The notes beneath the pieces were generated by a model. That model was not told the DNA's origin. It saw only the letters and a program-made list of their open reading frames with translations, and searched no databases. Shown here in pieces: positions 27,456 to 34,703 of a stretch of 64,000 nucleotides of DNA. The stretch spans positions 124,001 through 188,000 of the forward strand of contig CANLTJ010000004.1 of NCBI GenBank assembly GCA_947493995.1. The letters are read 5' to 3'. The position numbers and the translations under genes were made by a program. This DNA is from an uncultured Arachnia sp. GTDB lineage: Bacteria; Actinomycetota; Actinomycetes; Propionibacteriales; Propionibacteriaceae. Numbering within the stretch: position 1 is the first letter of the stretch; each line of letters starts with the position of its first letter.

Positions 27456-27613
27456 CGCACGGCTGGGGAGCGGCGGCAGCTGCCCCCTTCCAATCCCTTC
27501 CCCGTCGGCAGACGTATCTCCCGTTCCAGGCTCACATCCGGACCGCCGCGGTGGTGGTTGGCACCGCTACCCAGCACAATGGTGCGAGCCCATCATTTCG
27601 AGGAGATCCACCC

Positions 27614-28879
27614 ATGTCCGCGACCACCAGCCGCAAGCCCCCCACCATTCCGCTGCCGCGACCCTTCCGGGTGGCGGGCGCCGTCGCGCTGCTCATTGTG
27701 CTGTTCTACGGTGCAGGCTGGGTCCTGATCCAGATGGGTGCAATGGTTTCGCGGGTTCTCATCCCCATCGTGGTGGGAGTTCTCCTGGCTGCTCTGCTGA
27801 TGCCCATCCAGCTGCTGCTGAATCACACACTGCGCCTGCAGCGCCACCTTGCAGCCGCTATCACGGTGACAGGGCTCATCGCCCTGGTGGGAGCGGTCGT
27901 GTACTTCGCCGGCCGTTCCATAGCCCAAGGCGTCGACAATGTGCGCGACAGTATCCTGCAGGTTCTCAACAGAGCCCAGGACTGGCTGGTGAATGGTCCG
28001 CTGGCTATCGACAGATCACAACTGAATGATCTTTTTGGCCAAGTGGAGAGTTGGCTTGCCAACAACGCATCATCGCTCTCCTCAGGGGCGCTGAATGCCA
28101 CGAGCGGTATCAGCAACATCCTTGTCGGCGTGTTCCTCGCTCTCATCGTTGCCCTCTTCCTCCTTGCTGAGGGGGACCGCATCTCCTCCTTCATGTTGAT
28201 GATCTTCCACGATCCGATGCGTACCAGGGTGCGTGAGACCATCCGTCGGGCCTGGGTGACGTTGGGCAGTTGGGCTCGCACGCAGCTGGTCGTGTCCGCA
28301 GCCGACGCCATCGGCATCGGCATCGGCGCGTTCGCGCTGCAGTTGCCCTTCGTCATTCCCATGATCGTCGTAACGTTCCTGCTGTGCTTCATCCCGCTGT
28401 TCGGTGCGTTCGTCTCCGGCGCCATGTTCACGTTGGTCGCTCTGCTGTTCCAAGGGCCATTCGCGGCTCTCATCATGGTTCTGATCGTTATTGCCGTCCA
28501 GCAGCTGGAGAGCAACGTCCTGCAGCCGCTCCTCATGGGCAAGGCCGTCAACCTGCATCCGCTCGTAGTCCTCCTGGGCGTCACGACGGGGACCTACCTG
28601 CTCGGCCTGACCGGTGCATTGCTGACCGTTCCGATCCTCGCCGCCGCCAACGCCGGCTACAAATACTGGGTGGGACGCGATCCCTTCCCCGGCCTCGACG
28701 ACGGTGGATCCGCCCTGTCTGGATCGCCCACGAAGCTCGCCCCGGCCCGCAAGTCCCCGAAGCTGCCCAAGGAAATCGGTGCGGTGACACCGGAATGGAT
28801 CGAGCGGGATCGCGAAGCGGAGTCCGCGGCACCCAGCGGTCTCGAGCGGGAAGAACGCGAGCACGCACACGAGGACTGA
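27614..28879 (+). CDS. AI-2E family transporter-like membrane protein
   Basis: A 421-residue integral membrane protein of the AI-2E/YdiK/PerM superfamily, with about eight hydrophobic segments. The family pattern is seen in GVLLAALLMPIQLLLNHTLR, GVFLALIVALFLLAEGDR and VLQPLLMGKAVNLHPLVVLL. ATG 27614 is chosen because GAGGAG lies 9 nt upstream. The C-terminus is a hydrophilic tail of about 70 residues rich in Glu and Arg. Members export small molecules or ions, some linked to sodium/proton exchange; the substrate here is unknown. Confidence 0.88.
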   Translation: MSATTSRKPPTIPLPRPFRVAGAVALLIVLFYGAGWVLIQMGAMVSRVLIPIVVGVLLAALLMPIQLLLNHTLRLQRHLAAAITVTGLIALVGAVVYFAGRSIAQGVDNVRDSILQVLNRAQDWLVNGPLAIDRSQLNDLFGQVESWLANNASSLSSGALNATSGISNILVGVFLALIVALFLLAEGDRISSFMLMIFHDPMRTRVRETIRRAWVTLGSWARTQLVVSAADAIGIGIGAFALQLPFVIPMIVVTFLLCFIPLFGAFVSGAMFTLVALLFQGPFAALIMVLIVIAVQQLESNVLQPLLMGKAVNLHPLVVLLGVTTGTYLLGLTGALLTVPILAAANAGYKYWVGRDPFPGLDDGGSALSGSPTKLAPARKSPKLPKEIGAVTPEWIERDREAESAAPSGLEREEREHAHED

Positions 28880-28891
28880 GCGGTCGGCCGG

Positions 28892-29584
28892 TCAGCTTGC
28901 TGCGTCGATCCAGGCCACACCATCGCTGACCGCGTGCAGTGTGCCGCTGGAGATGGCGGCCAGTGATGTTGCCAGCTCGTGCTGGGCTTCAGCCGGGACC
29001 GCCAGTCGAATCCGAGCTTCGTTGGCCCACTCGACGCCGTCCACTGTGACGGGTGTCCCACTGGGCAACCTGAGGTTACGCAGCTGCGCTTCCACAGCTC
29101 CGGCGTCGGCCAGGGGCACGTCCACGGACAGACGTGCCGAGAGCTGGACGTTGCGGGTGCCCACAGCCGCCACCGCCTGCGCCACGGCGTCCGAGTAAGC
29201 ACGTGCCAGCCCGCCCGTTCCCAGCTTTGTGCCGCCGAAGTACCGGGTGACGACAACCACAACATCGCTCAACCCGCTCGCCCGCAGCACCTGGAGCATC
29301 GGAGCCCCCGCGGTCCCGGCCGGTTCACCGTCATCCGAGGAACGGGCGACGCGGCCGTCGGGACCGAGGATGAAGGCGTTGCAGTGGTGGCCGGCGTCAA
29401 TGTGAGCCCGTCGTTGTCCATCGATGACGGCCCGAGCGTCGCCCTCCGACGTCACGCGACGCACACAGGTCAGGAAGCGCGAGCGCTTGACGTCCAGTTC
29501 GGTGTCTGTTCCCCGACCGATGCCAGCATTGATGGTGGTGTAACGAGACGGCCCGTGGGGGACTGTGTCAGACTCCCAGCTCAC
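28892..29584 (-). CDS. yigZ: YigZ/IMPACT family protein
   Basis: A protein of about 230 residues with the UPF0029/IMPACT N-terminal domain: RAHIDAGHHCNAFILGPDGR, RSSDDGEPAGTAGAPMLQVL, VVTRYFGGTKLGTGGLARAY. A ferredoxin-like C-terminal domain follows. The start is uncertain: no ATG or GTG lies at the usual place, and the first reasonable start is GTG 29584, inside the peroxiredoxin gene's last codons. It is convergent with the AI-2E gene (12-bp gap) and probably co-transcribed with the peroxiredoxin. The cellular role is not well established; a link to translation or nucleotide binding is suggested for the family. Confidence 0.85.
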   Translation of the reverse strand: MSWESDTVPHGPSRYTTINAGIGRGTDTELDVKRSRFLTCVRRVTSEGDARAVIDGQRRAHIDAGHHCNAFILGPDGRVARSSDDGEPAGTAGAPMLQVLRASGLSDVVVVVTRYFGGTKLGTGGLARAYSDAVAQAVAAVGTRNVQLSARLSVDVPLADAGAVEAQLRNLRLPSGTPVTVDGVEWANEARIRLAVPAEAQHELATSLAAISSGTLHAVSDGVAWIDAAS

Positions 29585-30047
29585 GGCGCAGCTTCGCGAC
29601 GTGTCCTGCGGCTTTGACGTTGTACTGGGCCACGCGCACGGTTCCGACTCCCGCATCGTCAACGTCGATCACGAAGGTGGAACGAAGTACGCCTTCAACC
29701 TCTTTGCCGTAGAGCTTCTTCATGCCGTAGGCGCCGTAGGAGTTCATCACGAACTTCTCCTCGTCCGAGAGCAGAGGAACCGTGACGTCTGACTTCTCCT
29801 TGAAGGCGGACAGGCGCTCCACCGGATCCGGCGAAGCGCCCAGGACGTTGTAGCCGGCTTCGGTGAAATGCTCGTTGGCGGCTGTGAAGTCAACTGCCTG
29901 TGTGGTGCAACCGGGCGTCATCGCGGCCGGGTAGAAATACAGGATCACCGAGGCCCCTGCAAAGTCCGCCAGCGAGACCGTTTGGCCGTCGGAATCGGGA
30001 AGCGTGAAGTCCGGTGCAGTGGATCCTTGGCTGAGGCGCGCAGTCAT
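29568..30047 (-). CDS. bcp: Bcp-type peroxiredoxin (thiol peroxidase)
   Basis: A 159-residue thioredoxin-fold peroxidase. The peroxidatic Cys47 is in YPAAMTPGCTTQ. The resolving Cys found five residues later in many Bcp proteins is replaced by Val52, so a 1-Cys mechanism or an external thiol is expected. The other conserved segments, SPDPVERLSAFKEK and LRSTFVIDVDD, are present. It should reduce hydrogen and organic peroxides in the cytoplasm. It is divergent from the DUF3618 gene and overlaps the YigZ gene by 17 nt. Confidence 0.92.
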   Translation of the reverse strand: MTARLSQGSTAPDFTLPDSDGQTVSLADFAGASVILYFYPAAMTPGCTTQAVDFTAANEHFTEAGYNVLGASPDPVERLSAFKEKSDVTVPLLSDEEKFVMNSYGAYGMKKLYGKEVEGVLRSTFVIDVDDAGVGTVRVAQYNVKAAGHVAKLRRELGV

Positions 30048-30097
30048 GACGCCATCCTACGGCTAGGCTAGCGGTCGAACAGAGCGAAGGAGTTTTG

Positions 30098-30442
30098 ATG
30101 GCCAAGAACAAGACACGCAGTGTGTCCGAGATCCGCGCCGACCTTGCCCGCAACCGGGCGCAAATGGCTGATTCGGTGAGTGAGCTCGTGGAGGAAGTGA
30201 GTCCCAAGAATGTTGCCAGGCGGGGGGTGGACAGCGCCAAGAGCTTCGCCGCCTCCGAGTTCGAGGCCGCCAAGGCGACCATCAAGGACGAGAACGGCTG
30301 GCGCACTGACCGGCTGATGGTCATTGGGGGGGCCGTGCTGGGTGTCGTGGCCTTCGTGATCACAGTGAAGTCCATCTCCAATGTCCGCAACAGATCCCTG
30401 GGTGACAAGGCGCACAGGGCCATCATGAGCATCGGCGAGTAG
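30098..30442 (+). CDS. DUF3618 domain-containing protein
   Basis: A 114-residue protein. The N-terminal DUF3618 signature SVSEIRADLARNRAQMADSV is followed by a charged amphipathic region and one membrane helix around LMVIGGAVLGVVAFVITVKS (about 74-93). ATG 30098 has AAGGAG upstream at about 30087-30092. Family members are small membrane-associated proteins of actinomycetes without known function, often near peroxiredoxin or Bcp genes as here. Confidence 0.85.
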   Translation: MAKNKTRSVSEIRADLARNRAQMADSVSELVEEVSPKNVARRGVDSAKSFAASEFEAAKATIKDENGWRTDRLMVIGGAVLGVVAFVITVKSISNVRNRSLGDKAHRAIMSIGE

Positions 30443-30444
30443 AT

Positions 30445-30479
30445 CGCCGACTGTTGTCGCGTCGACCGCCGACTGTTGT
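30445..30479. repeat. Two copies of CGCCGACTGTTGT
   Basis: A 13-bp direct repeat (30445-30457 and 30467-30479) with a 22-bp period lies just after the DUF3618 stop. The rest of the 236 bp up to the tRNA genes holds only the tRNA terminator. Confidence 0.5.
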
Positions 30480-30641
30480 ACAGCCCTCGACAGGTGCTCC
30501 GGTGGTGACGGTGAGGTCTGCTCAGCCGTTGTGAAGTTGCCCGGATCCCGCTGTCGACGGGCTGTCTGCTGGTTGCGGTCGTGACACGTCGAAGTCGTAG
30601 CGACCAGCAGCGGGTTGCGGCAGCGCGACCGACGAACAGCG

Positions 30642-30668
30642 AAAAACCCCGGCCCAAGAGCCGGGGTT
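30642..30668 (-). terminator. Rho-independent terminator of the tRNA-His/tRNA-Lys unit
   Basis: On the minus strand CCCCGGC and GCCGGGG (extended by AA/TT) form a 7-9 bp stem with a 6-nt loop, followed by TTTTT (complement of 30642-30646). It lies 11 bp downstream of tRNA-Lys. Confidence 0.85.
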
Positions 30669-30678
30669 CTTCGCGTTG

Positions 30679-30751
30679 TACACCGCCAGGGACTCGAACC
30701 CTGAACCCATTGATTAAGAGTCAATTGCTCTGCCAGTTGAGCTAGCGGTGC
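30679..30751 (-). tRNA. tRNA-Lys (anticodon CUU)
   Basis: A 73-nt cloverleaf on the minus strand. The acceptor 5' arm GCACCGC pairs with GCGGTGT, including a G-U pair. The anticodon loop within TTGACTCTTAATCAA gives CTT, and the T-loop is GTTCGAGTC. CCA is not encoded. It is followed by a strong terminator and preceded by tRNA-His 60 bp upstream. Confidence 0.93.
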
Positions 30752-30811
30752 GCGCCGGTCAACACTACTGGGAGGAATCCCAGATGATCAAACGACGGTG
30801 GAGTGGGGTGG

Positions 30812-30885
30812 GGTGAGTAACGGGGCTTGAACCCGCGGCCTCCTGGACCACAACCAGGCGCTCTACCAGCTGAGCTATACCCACC
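30812..30885 (-). tRNA. tRNA-His (anticodon GUG)
   Basis: A minus-strand cloverleaf with acceptor GTGGGTA/TACTCAC. The anticodon stem CCTGG/CCAGG encloses TTGTGGT, giving GTG. An extra G at 30885 opposite discriminator C (30812) matches the G-1 identity element of histidine tRNA. It is probably co-transcribed with tRNA-Lys. Confidence 0.93.
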
Positions 30886-31014
30886 ATGACACCACGCTGC
30901 CACGCTGACCGGGATCAGCGCGCTGACAACGATAGCGCATGGCCAGCTGTTGCCAAAAACCGGTGCCGGTTCCTTTGTTCATCATCCACATCCGGTGTGG
31001 AGGGCTGCACAAGG

Positions 31015-31761
31015 TCAGGTGGCTTCCTCCAACCTGTCGAGGTCCCGGCGACACTCGTCGATAATCCACTCGAGGAAAGCGGCTCTGTCCGCGCTCTTCA
31101 GACGCTCCTCCTGAATGTTGGAGGAGCAGCCGACCACCTTGGCGTCGCCGCACCAGCCCCTGTGGAACCCGCGGCGTGGACCCCGTCCCCAAAACTGGGT
31201 CATGCGCTGGGTCAGCGGGATGAAGCGTCCGACTTCATTGCAAACAGTCCTGCCATTGAGGTAGATGACTTCGAGTGACGGGTTGTGCAATTGCTGGATC
31301 ACCGAGGGTCGGTCGCGCCGGAGCAGATCCCGCTGCACGCGTCCCCCCAGTTGGCCCCATCGGGGATCGGTGGCCACGTGTACCAGATCGAGGTGGTACG
31401 CGGTTCCCGCGAAGAAGCTGGCGCCGGTGACTCCCTGAATGATGCGTTCCATCGGCGCAAACCACTCCATGTAGGGATTGCCGCTGAAGTAGTCGAGAAA
31501 CCGCTGCTGGAACTGCGCCTTCATGGCCTCCGTCACATCGTTCATCGACTCCACGCCCAGCGAATTCAGAGTCTCGAAACGTCGCTGATCTCCGTCGAGT
31601 TCGACGCCGTTGCGTGCGTGGAACTCCCGGATACTGGGATTGATGCCCACCGACACCACCCGGGCAGTTGGTTGCTGGCCACGGAAAACGACAGGCGTCG
31701 ACCCTGCAAGCACCCCCGATTGGTCGGGGCCGAGGTAGTCAGGGTTCACGCTTCGGTTCAC
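31015..31761 (-). CDS. Uncharacterised protein, possibly uracil-DNA-glycosylase-like
   Basis: A 248-residue soluble protein. It has RVVSVGINPSIREFHARNGV near the N-terminus, recalling the glycosylase motif GxNP, then YHLDLVHVATDPRWGQL and VIYLNGRTVCNEVGRF. A Cys-containing segment, WCGDAKVVGCSSNIQEER, is near the C-terminus. It starts at a GTG overlapping the oligoribonuclease stop by 4 nt (GTGA), so the two are translationally coupled. A nucleic-acid role would fit the partner, but the family call is weak and catalytic residues cannot be confirmed by eye. Confidence 0.6.
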   Translation of the reverse strand: MNRSVNPDYLGPDQSGVLAGSTPVVFRGQQPTARVVSVGINPSIREFHARNGVELDGDQRRFETLNSLGVESMNDVTEAMKAQFQQRFLDYFSGNPYMEWFAPMERIIQGVTGASFFAGTAYHLDLVHVATDPRWGQLGGRVQRDLLRRDRPSVIQQLHNPSLEVIYLNGRTVCNEVGRFIPLTQRMTQFWGRGPRRGFHRGWCGDAKVVGCSSNIQEERLKSADRAAFLEWIIDECRRDLDRLEEAT

Positions 31762-32378
31762 GTCGGTGATGCAAGACCCGTCAGGGTGCCTCGATGCCTG
31801 GCTGCGATGACCCTCGCCTCTGCTGACGTGGGGCCTGGTTGGGAGACGAAGATCGCTTCTCGGTAGAAGCGGAGTTCTTCGATGGACTCCTGAATATCAG
31901 CAAGTGCCCGATGGTTTCCTCCCTTCGCCGGCGCCTGGTACATCACCTTGGGGTACCAGCGTCTGGCCAACTCCTTGATGGAGGAGACATCGAGGTTGCG
32001 GTAATGGACCCAGGATTCCAGTTCCGGCATGTCGCGGGCGAGGAAGGCCCGGTCCGTGCCAATGGTGTTGCCAGCGAGCGGAGCTTTGCGCTCCTCGGGA
32101 ACGAATTCCTTCACATGGGCGAGGATGCGCTTCATGCCCTCCTCCATGGTGACTCCGGACTCCAGCTTGTCCAGAAGACCGGACTTGGTGTGCATGTCGC
32201 GCACGAAGTCGCCCATCTGCTCGAGTTGCTCCGCAGTCGGCTTGATGACGACCTCGGCTCCGTCGCCCATGACGTTCAGCTCACCATCGGTCACCAGCAC
32301 GGCGACCTCGATGAGGGCGTCCCTCTCCAGATCGAGCCCAGTCATTTCACAGTCGATCCACACCAGTTTGTCGTTCAC
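31758..32378 (-). CDS. orn: Oligoribonuclease
   Basis: A 206-residue DEDDh exonuclease that degrades di- to pentanucleotides to mononucleotides in the cytoplasm. The motifs are WIDCEMTGLD (Asp9, Glu11), NTIGTDRAFLARDMPEL and GGNHRALADIQESIEEL, containing the catalytic His and Asp. The start is GTG 32378, giving VNDKLVWIDCEMTG as in other family members; an upstream in-frame extension lacks homology. In actinomycetes Orn also degrades pGpG from cyclic di-GMP. It overlaps the next gene by 4 nt. Confidence 0.96.
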   Translation of the reverse strand: MNDKLVWIDCEMTGLDLERDALIEVAVLVTDGELNVMGDGAEVVIKPTAEQLEQMGDFVRDMHTKSGLLDKLESGVTMEEGMKRILAHVKEFVPEERKAPLAGNTIGTDRAFLARDMPELESWVHYRNLDVSSIKELARRWYPKVMYQAPAKGGNHRALADIQESIEELRFYREAIFVSQPGPTSAEARVIAARHRGTLTGLASPT

Positions 32379-32412
32379 GCGTCCCACTGTAGGTCCCCGT
32401 CGCAGGTCCGAC

Positions 32413-32441
32413 GTGACCGGCGGATGGATGTTCACTAGAAT
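32413..32441 (+). promoter_or_regulatory. Promoter of tRNA-Arg
   Basis: GTGACC (32413-32418) and TAGAAT (32436-32441) are separated by 17 bp, with the tRNA starting 10 bp downstream. The -10 is the same hexamer as that before tRNA-Leu. Confidence 0.6.
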
Positions 32442-32451
32442 CGGAAGCAGA

Positions 32452-32524
32452 GCCCCAGTAGCTCAGCGGATAGAGCAACAGCCTTCTAATCTGTCGCGCG
32501 CAGGTTCGAGTCCTGCCTGGGGCG
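32452..32524 (+). tRNA. tRNA-Arg (anticodon UCU)
   Basis: A 73-nt cloverleaf with acceptor GCCCCAG/CTGGGGC. The anticodon loop CTTCTAA gives TCT. The D-arm AGCTCAGCGGATAGAGC and T-arm GCAGGTTCGAGTCCTGC are normal. Discriminator G is at 32524. CCA is not encoded. Confidence 0.94.
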
Positions 32525-32649
32525 CTCTGTGTGCACGAGGGGTGAGCTGACCAAGTCCGGCACCACTGCGATGCATCTGGCGGGGTTGTGTCCCGTTGTG
32601 GTTGGTAGACCAGCCACGGATGGCCACTGTTCGGATTTTCGGATGACGG

Positions 32650-33249
32650 TCAGGAACCCAGATCCCAGTTCGCCAGTTCGGTGAAATCGAATGTTCCTCG
32701 AGCCGGGCGCACCGTGACCGAGACGAGGTGGAGGGTGCGGGCGTGCAGGGTACCCGGCGGTTCCACGTTCGCAAGTTGTGCTCCCACAAGGTCTCTGTCG
32801 ACCGGGCCGTTCGCGTAGGCGAGGCTCACGTGAGGTCCGGACGGGGGAGCGGGGGTCTCACCTCCCCATGTCTCGGTCACCGTCTGAAGGCATCCCTGTA
32901 CGAGGCGGTTCCAGTCTTGTGAACGGTCGCCCCAGCAGACCACAGCGGTCTCGTCCGCCCGGGGCGCCTTCAGGTCAAGTGCGAAAGGCGGTAGTTCAGC
33001 GCACACTTTGCCCAGCGCATCACCCAGACGCGAGAACTCCGACTGGCTGATGTCCTCGTCGAACTGCGCCAGCCGCTGCACGGTGCAGTGCAGGTACGGG
33101 GCCGGCATCAGAGGCAGATTCGCAATCCCCGCAAGCGCTTCCTGAGCGGCGACGAAGCGCTCCGACTCCTCCTCATCGGGCAGAACATAGAGGTGCAGCG
33201 AGCCCTCGGACTTGCGCCACGGCTCCATGGCGTCGAAGAAGCTCTTCAT
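32650..33249 (-). CDS. 2'-5' RNA ligase / cyclic phosphodiesterase-like protein
   Basis: A 199-residue member of the 2H phosphoesterase superfamily. The first HxT-type motif is LHCTVQ (His54, Thr56), and the second is HVSLAYANG with Ser in place of Thr. ATG 33249 starts MKSFFDAMEPWRKSEGSLHL; longer frames overlap the region before the divergent PrsW gene without homology. Members hydrolyse or ligate 2'-phosphoester bonds in RNA or cyclic nucleotides. The substrate is unknown. Confidence 0.82.
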   Translation of the reverse strand: MKSFFDAMEPWRKSEGSLHLYVLPDEEESERFVAAQEALAGIANLPLMPAPYLHCTVQRLAQFDEDISQSEFSRLGDALGKVCAELPPFALDLKAPRADETAVVCWGDRSQDWNRLVQGCLQTVTETWGGETPAPPSGPHVSLAYANGPVDRDLVGAQLANVEPPGTLHARTLHLVSVTVRPARGTFDFTELANWDLGS

Positions 33250-33362
33250 CGCTCGTCGTCCTCCCCAGTATCGGCACCCGCGGCAGCGCTCGCGGTCGAG
33301 CCTACGCGCCCTGCGCACATCGACGGGAAGTGACGGGGCAGTTCGGTACTCTTGCTCGCATC

Positions 33363-34703
33363 ATGACCAGCCCGCACCTCCTTGACCGGCAACGGCGGCT
33401 GTCAGGGCTTCCGCCGGTGGTGCGGGGGACCCGGTGGCAGCGGATGCGTCGCAGCCCGCTGTTCTGGTTGACGATCGTTCTCCTGCCCTTCTACGCGTAC
33501 TGTCTGAAATCCCAGTTCGACATGCTGCACCCGGACACCACGTTTCCCGACGGCACTGTGGCACTGGGCCTGAACTGGGACTCGCTGCGCATGGGGATGT
33601 TCTATGCCATGTGGACGGCGCTGGTGTGGTCCCTGTTGTTCATCTGGATGGACCGGTTCCGCCCGCAACGACCACTGGTGTGGTTACTCACGTTCCTGTG
33701 GGGTGCGTGTGCGTCCACATGGGTGTCCATCTACGTCAACTCCTGGGCCGGCGAGGCCATGAACACCACCATGGCCAATTCCGACATGGGCAGCCGGGCC
33801 GCGATCTTCATCGCCCCCTTCGTGGAGGAGGCCAGCAAGGCCACCGTCCTGTTCCTTCTGGTCATCCTCTACAGGGCCCAGATCGTGTCCCGGCTCTCGA
33901 TCGTGGCGCTGGCCGGCCTCTCGGCCGTGGGGTTCGCGTTCGTCGAGAACGTCATCTACTACGCTCGCGCCTTCGTGTACGGCACCAACACCATCGAGGT
34001 CGAGGACCCGATGGCTGAGCTGATGGAACTCGTGATGCTCAGGGGCGTCTACACGTCGTTCGGTCACCCGGTGTTCACGATGATGATCGCGCTGGGACTG
34101 GCGATCGCACTCGGGGCGCGCAGCAAGACCGTGCGGGTGGTGGCACCGCTGGCGGGCTTCGTGGTCGGTGCTGGTGGACACATGCTGTTCAACGGGGTGG
34201 CAACGTCCGGGGGCACGGCGGACCTTCGACCACAGTGGTTCATGGCGCTCGCACTCGTCGCGATGCTCACCATCATGATGCTGCTGACCGTCGTTGCCCA
34301 GGCGCAGCTGATCCGCCGCAGGCTGGGCGACTACCGACGCGTCGGGTGGCTCACGGATCGCGACCCCGTCATCTTCTCCGGCCCTTTCAAACGCATGAAA
34401 CTGCACGTCGCCGCCCTCCTCCGGGGACCGCGCAAAGTGTGGCTACCCACGGCCAGATTCATGCGTCGCATCACCGAACTCGCCTACATCCGGGAGGGGA
34501 TGACCCGCGGCACCATCGCCGACGGCGGTGATGACCGGGCACGGGAAATCCTCTGCGAGCTGGAGGAACTACGCCCCGTCGCCCTGACCGACACCCGTGG
34601 CCTTCCACTGTTCCCGCCGCGACGGCGCAAGCCCACGTCCTCGGCGCCGCCCCCTCAGGCTCCCGGGGCAGCAGGCCTCGGCGGGAACTGGCCAGCGCCG
34701 TGA
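33363..34703 (+). CDS. prsW: PrsW family intramembrane metalloprotease
   Basis: A 446-residue membrane protein with about eight to nine hydrophobic segments. The PrsW metal-binding motifs are all seen: PFVEEASKATVLF (EExxK), VGFAFVENVIYYARA (FxxxEN), TSFGHPVFTMMIALG and GAGGHMLFNG (His). PrsW in Bacillus cleaves the anti-sigma factor RsiW; the substrate here is unknown. ATG 33363 is preferred over an upstream in-frame ATG. The C-terminal 110 or so residues are cytoplasmic and basic. It overlaps the following GTPase gene by 4 nt, so the two are co-expressed. Confidence 0.93.
   Translation: MTSPHLLDRQRRLSGLPPVVRGTRWQRMRRSPLFWLTIVLLPFYAYCLKSQFDMLHPDTTFPDGTVALGLNWDSLRMGMFYAMWTALVWSLLFIWMDRFRPQRPLVWLLTFLWGACASTWVSIYVNSWAGEAMNTTMANSDMGSRAAIFIAPFVEEASKATVLFLLVILYRAQIVSRLSIVALAGLSAVGFAFVENVIYYARAFVYGTNTIEVEDPMAELMELVMLRGVYTSFGHPVFTMMIALGLAIALGARSKTVRVVAPLAGFVVGAGGHMLFNGVATSGGTADLRPQWFMALALVAMLTIMMLLTVVAQAQLIRRRLGDYRRVGWLTDRDPVIFSGPFKRMKLHVAALLRGPRKVWLPTARFMRRITELAYIREGMTRGTIADGGDDRAREILCELEELRPVALTDTRGLPLFPPRRRKPTSSAPPPQAPGAAGLGGNWPAP

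Noticed and set aside
30445..30479. Start of a CRISPR array
   Set aside because: Only two 13-bp copies with a 9-bp gap are present and no further repeats follow.
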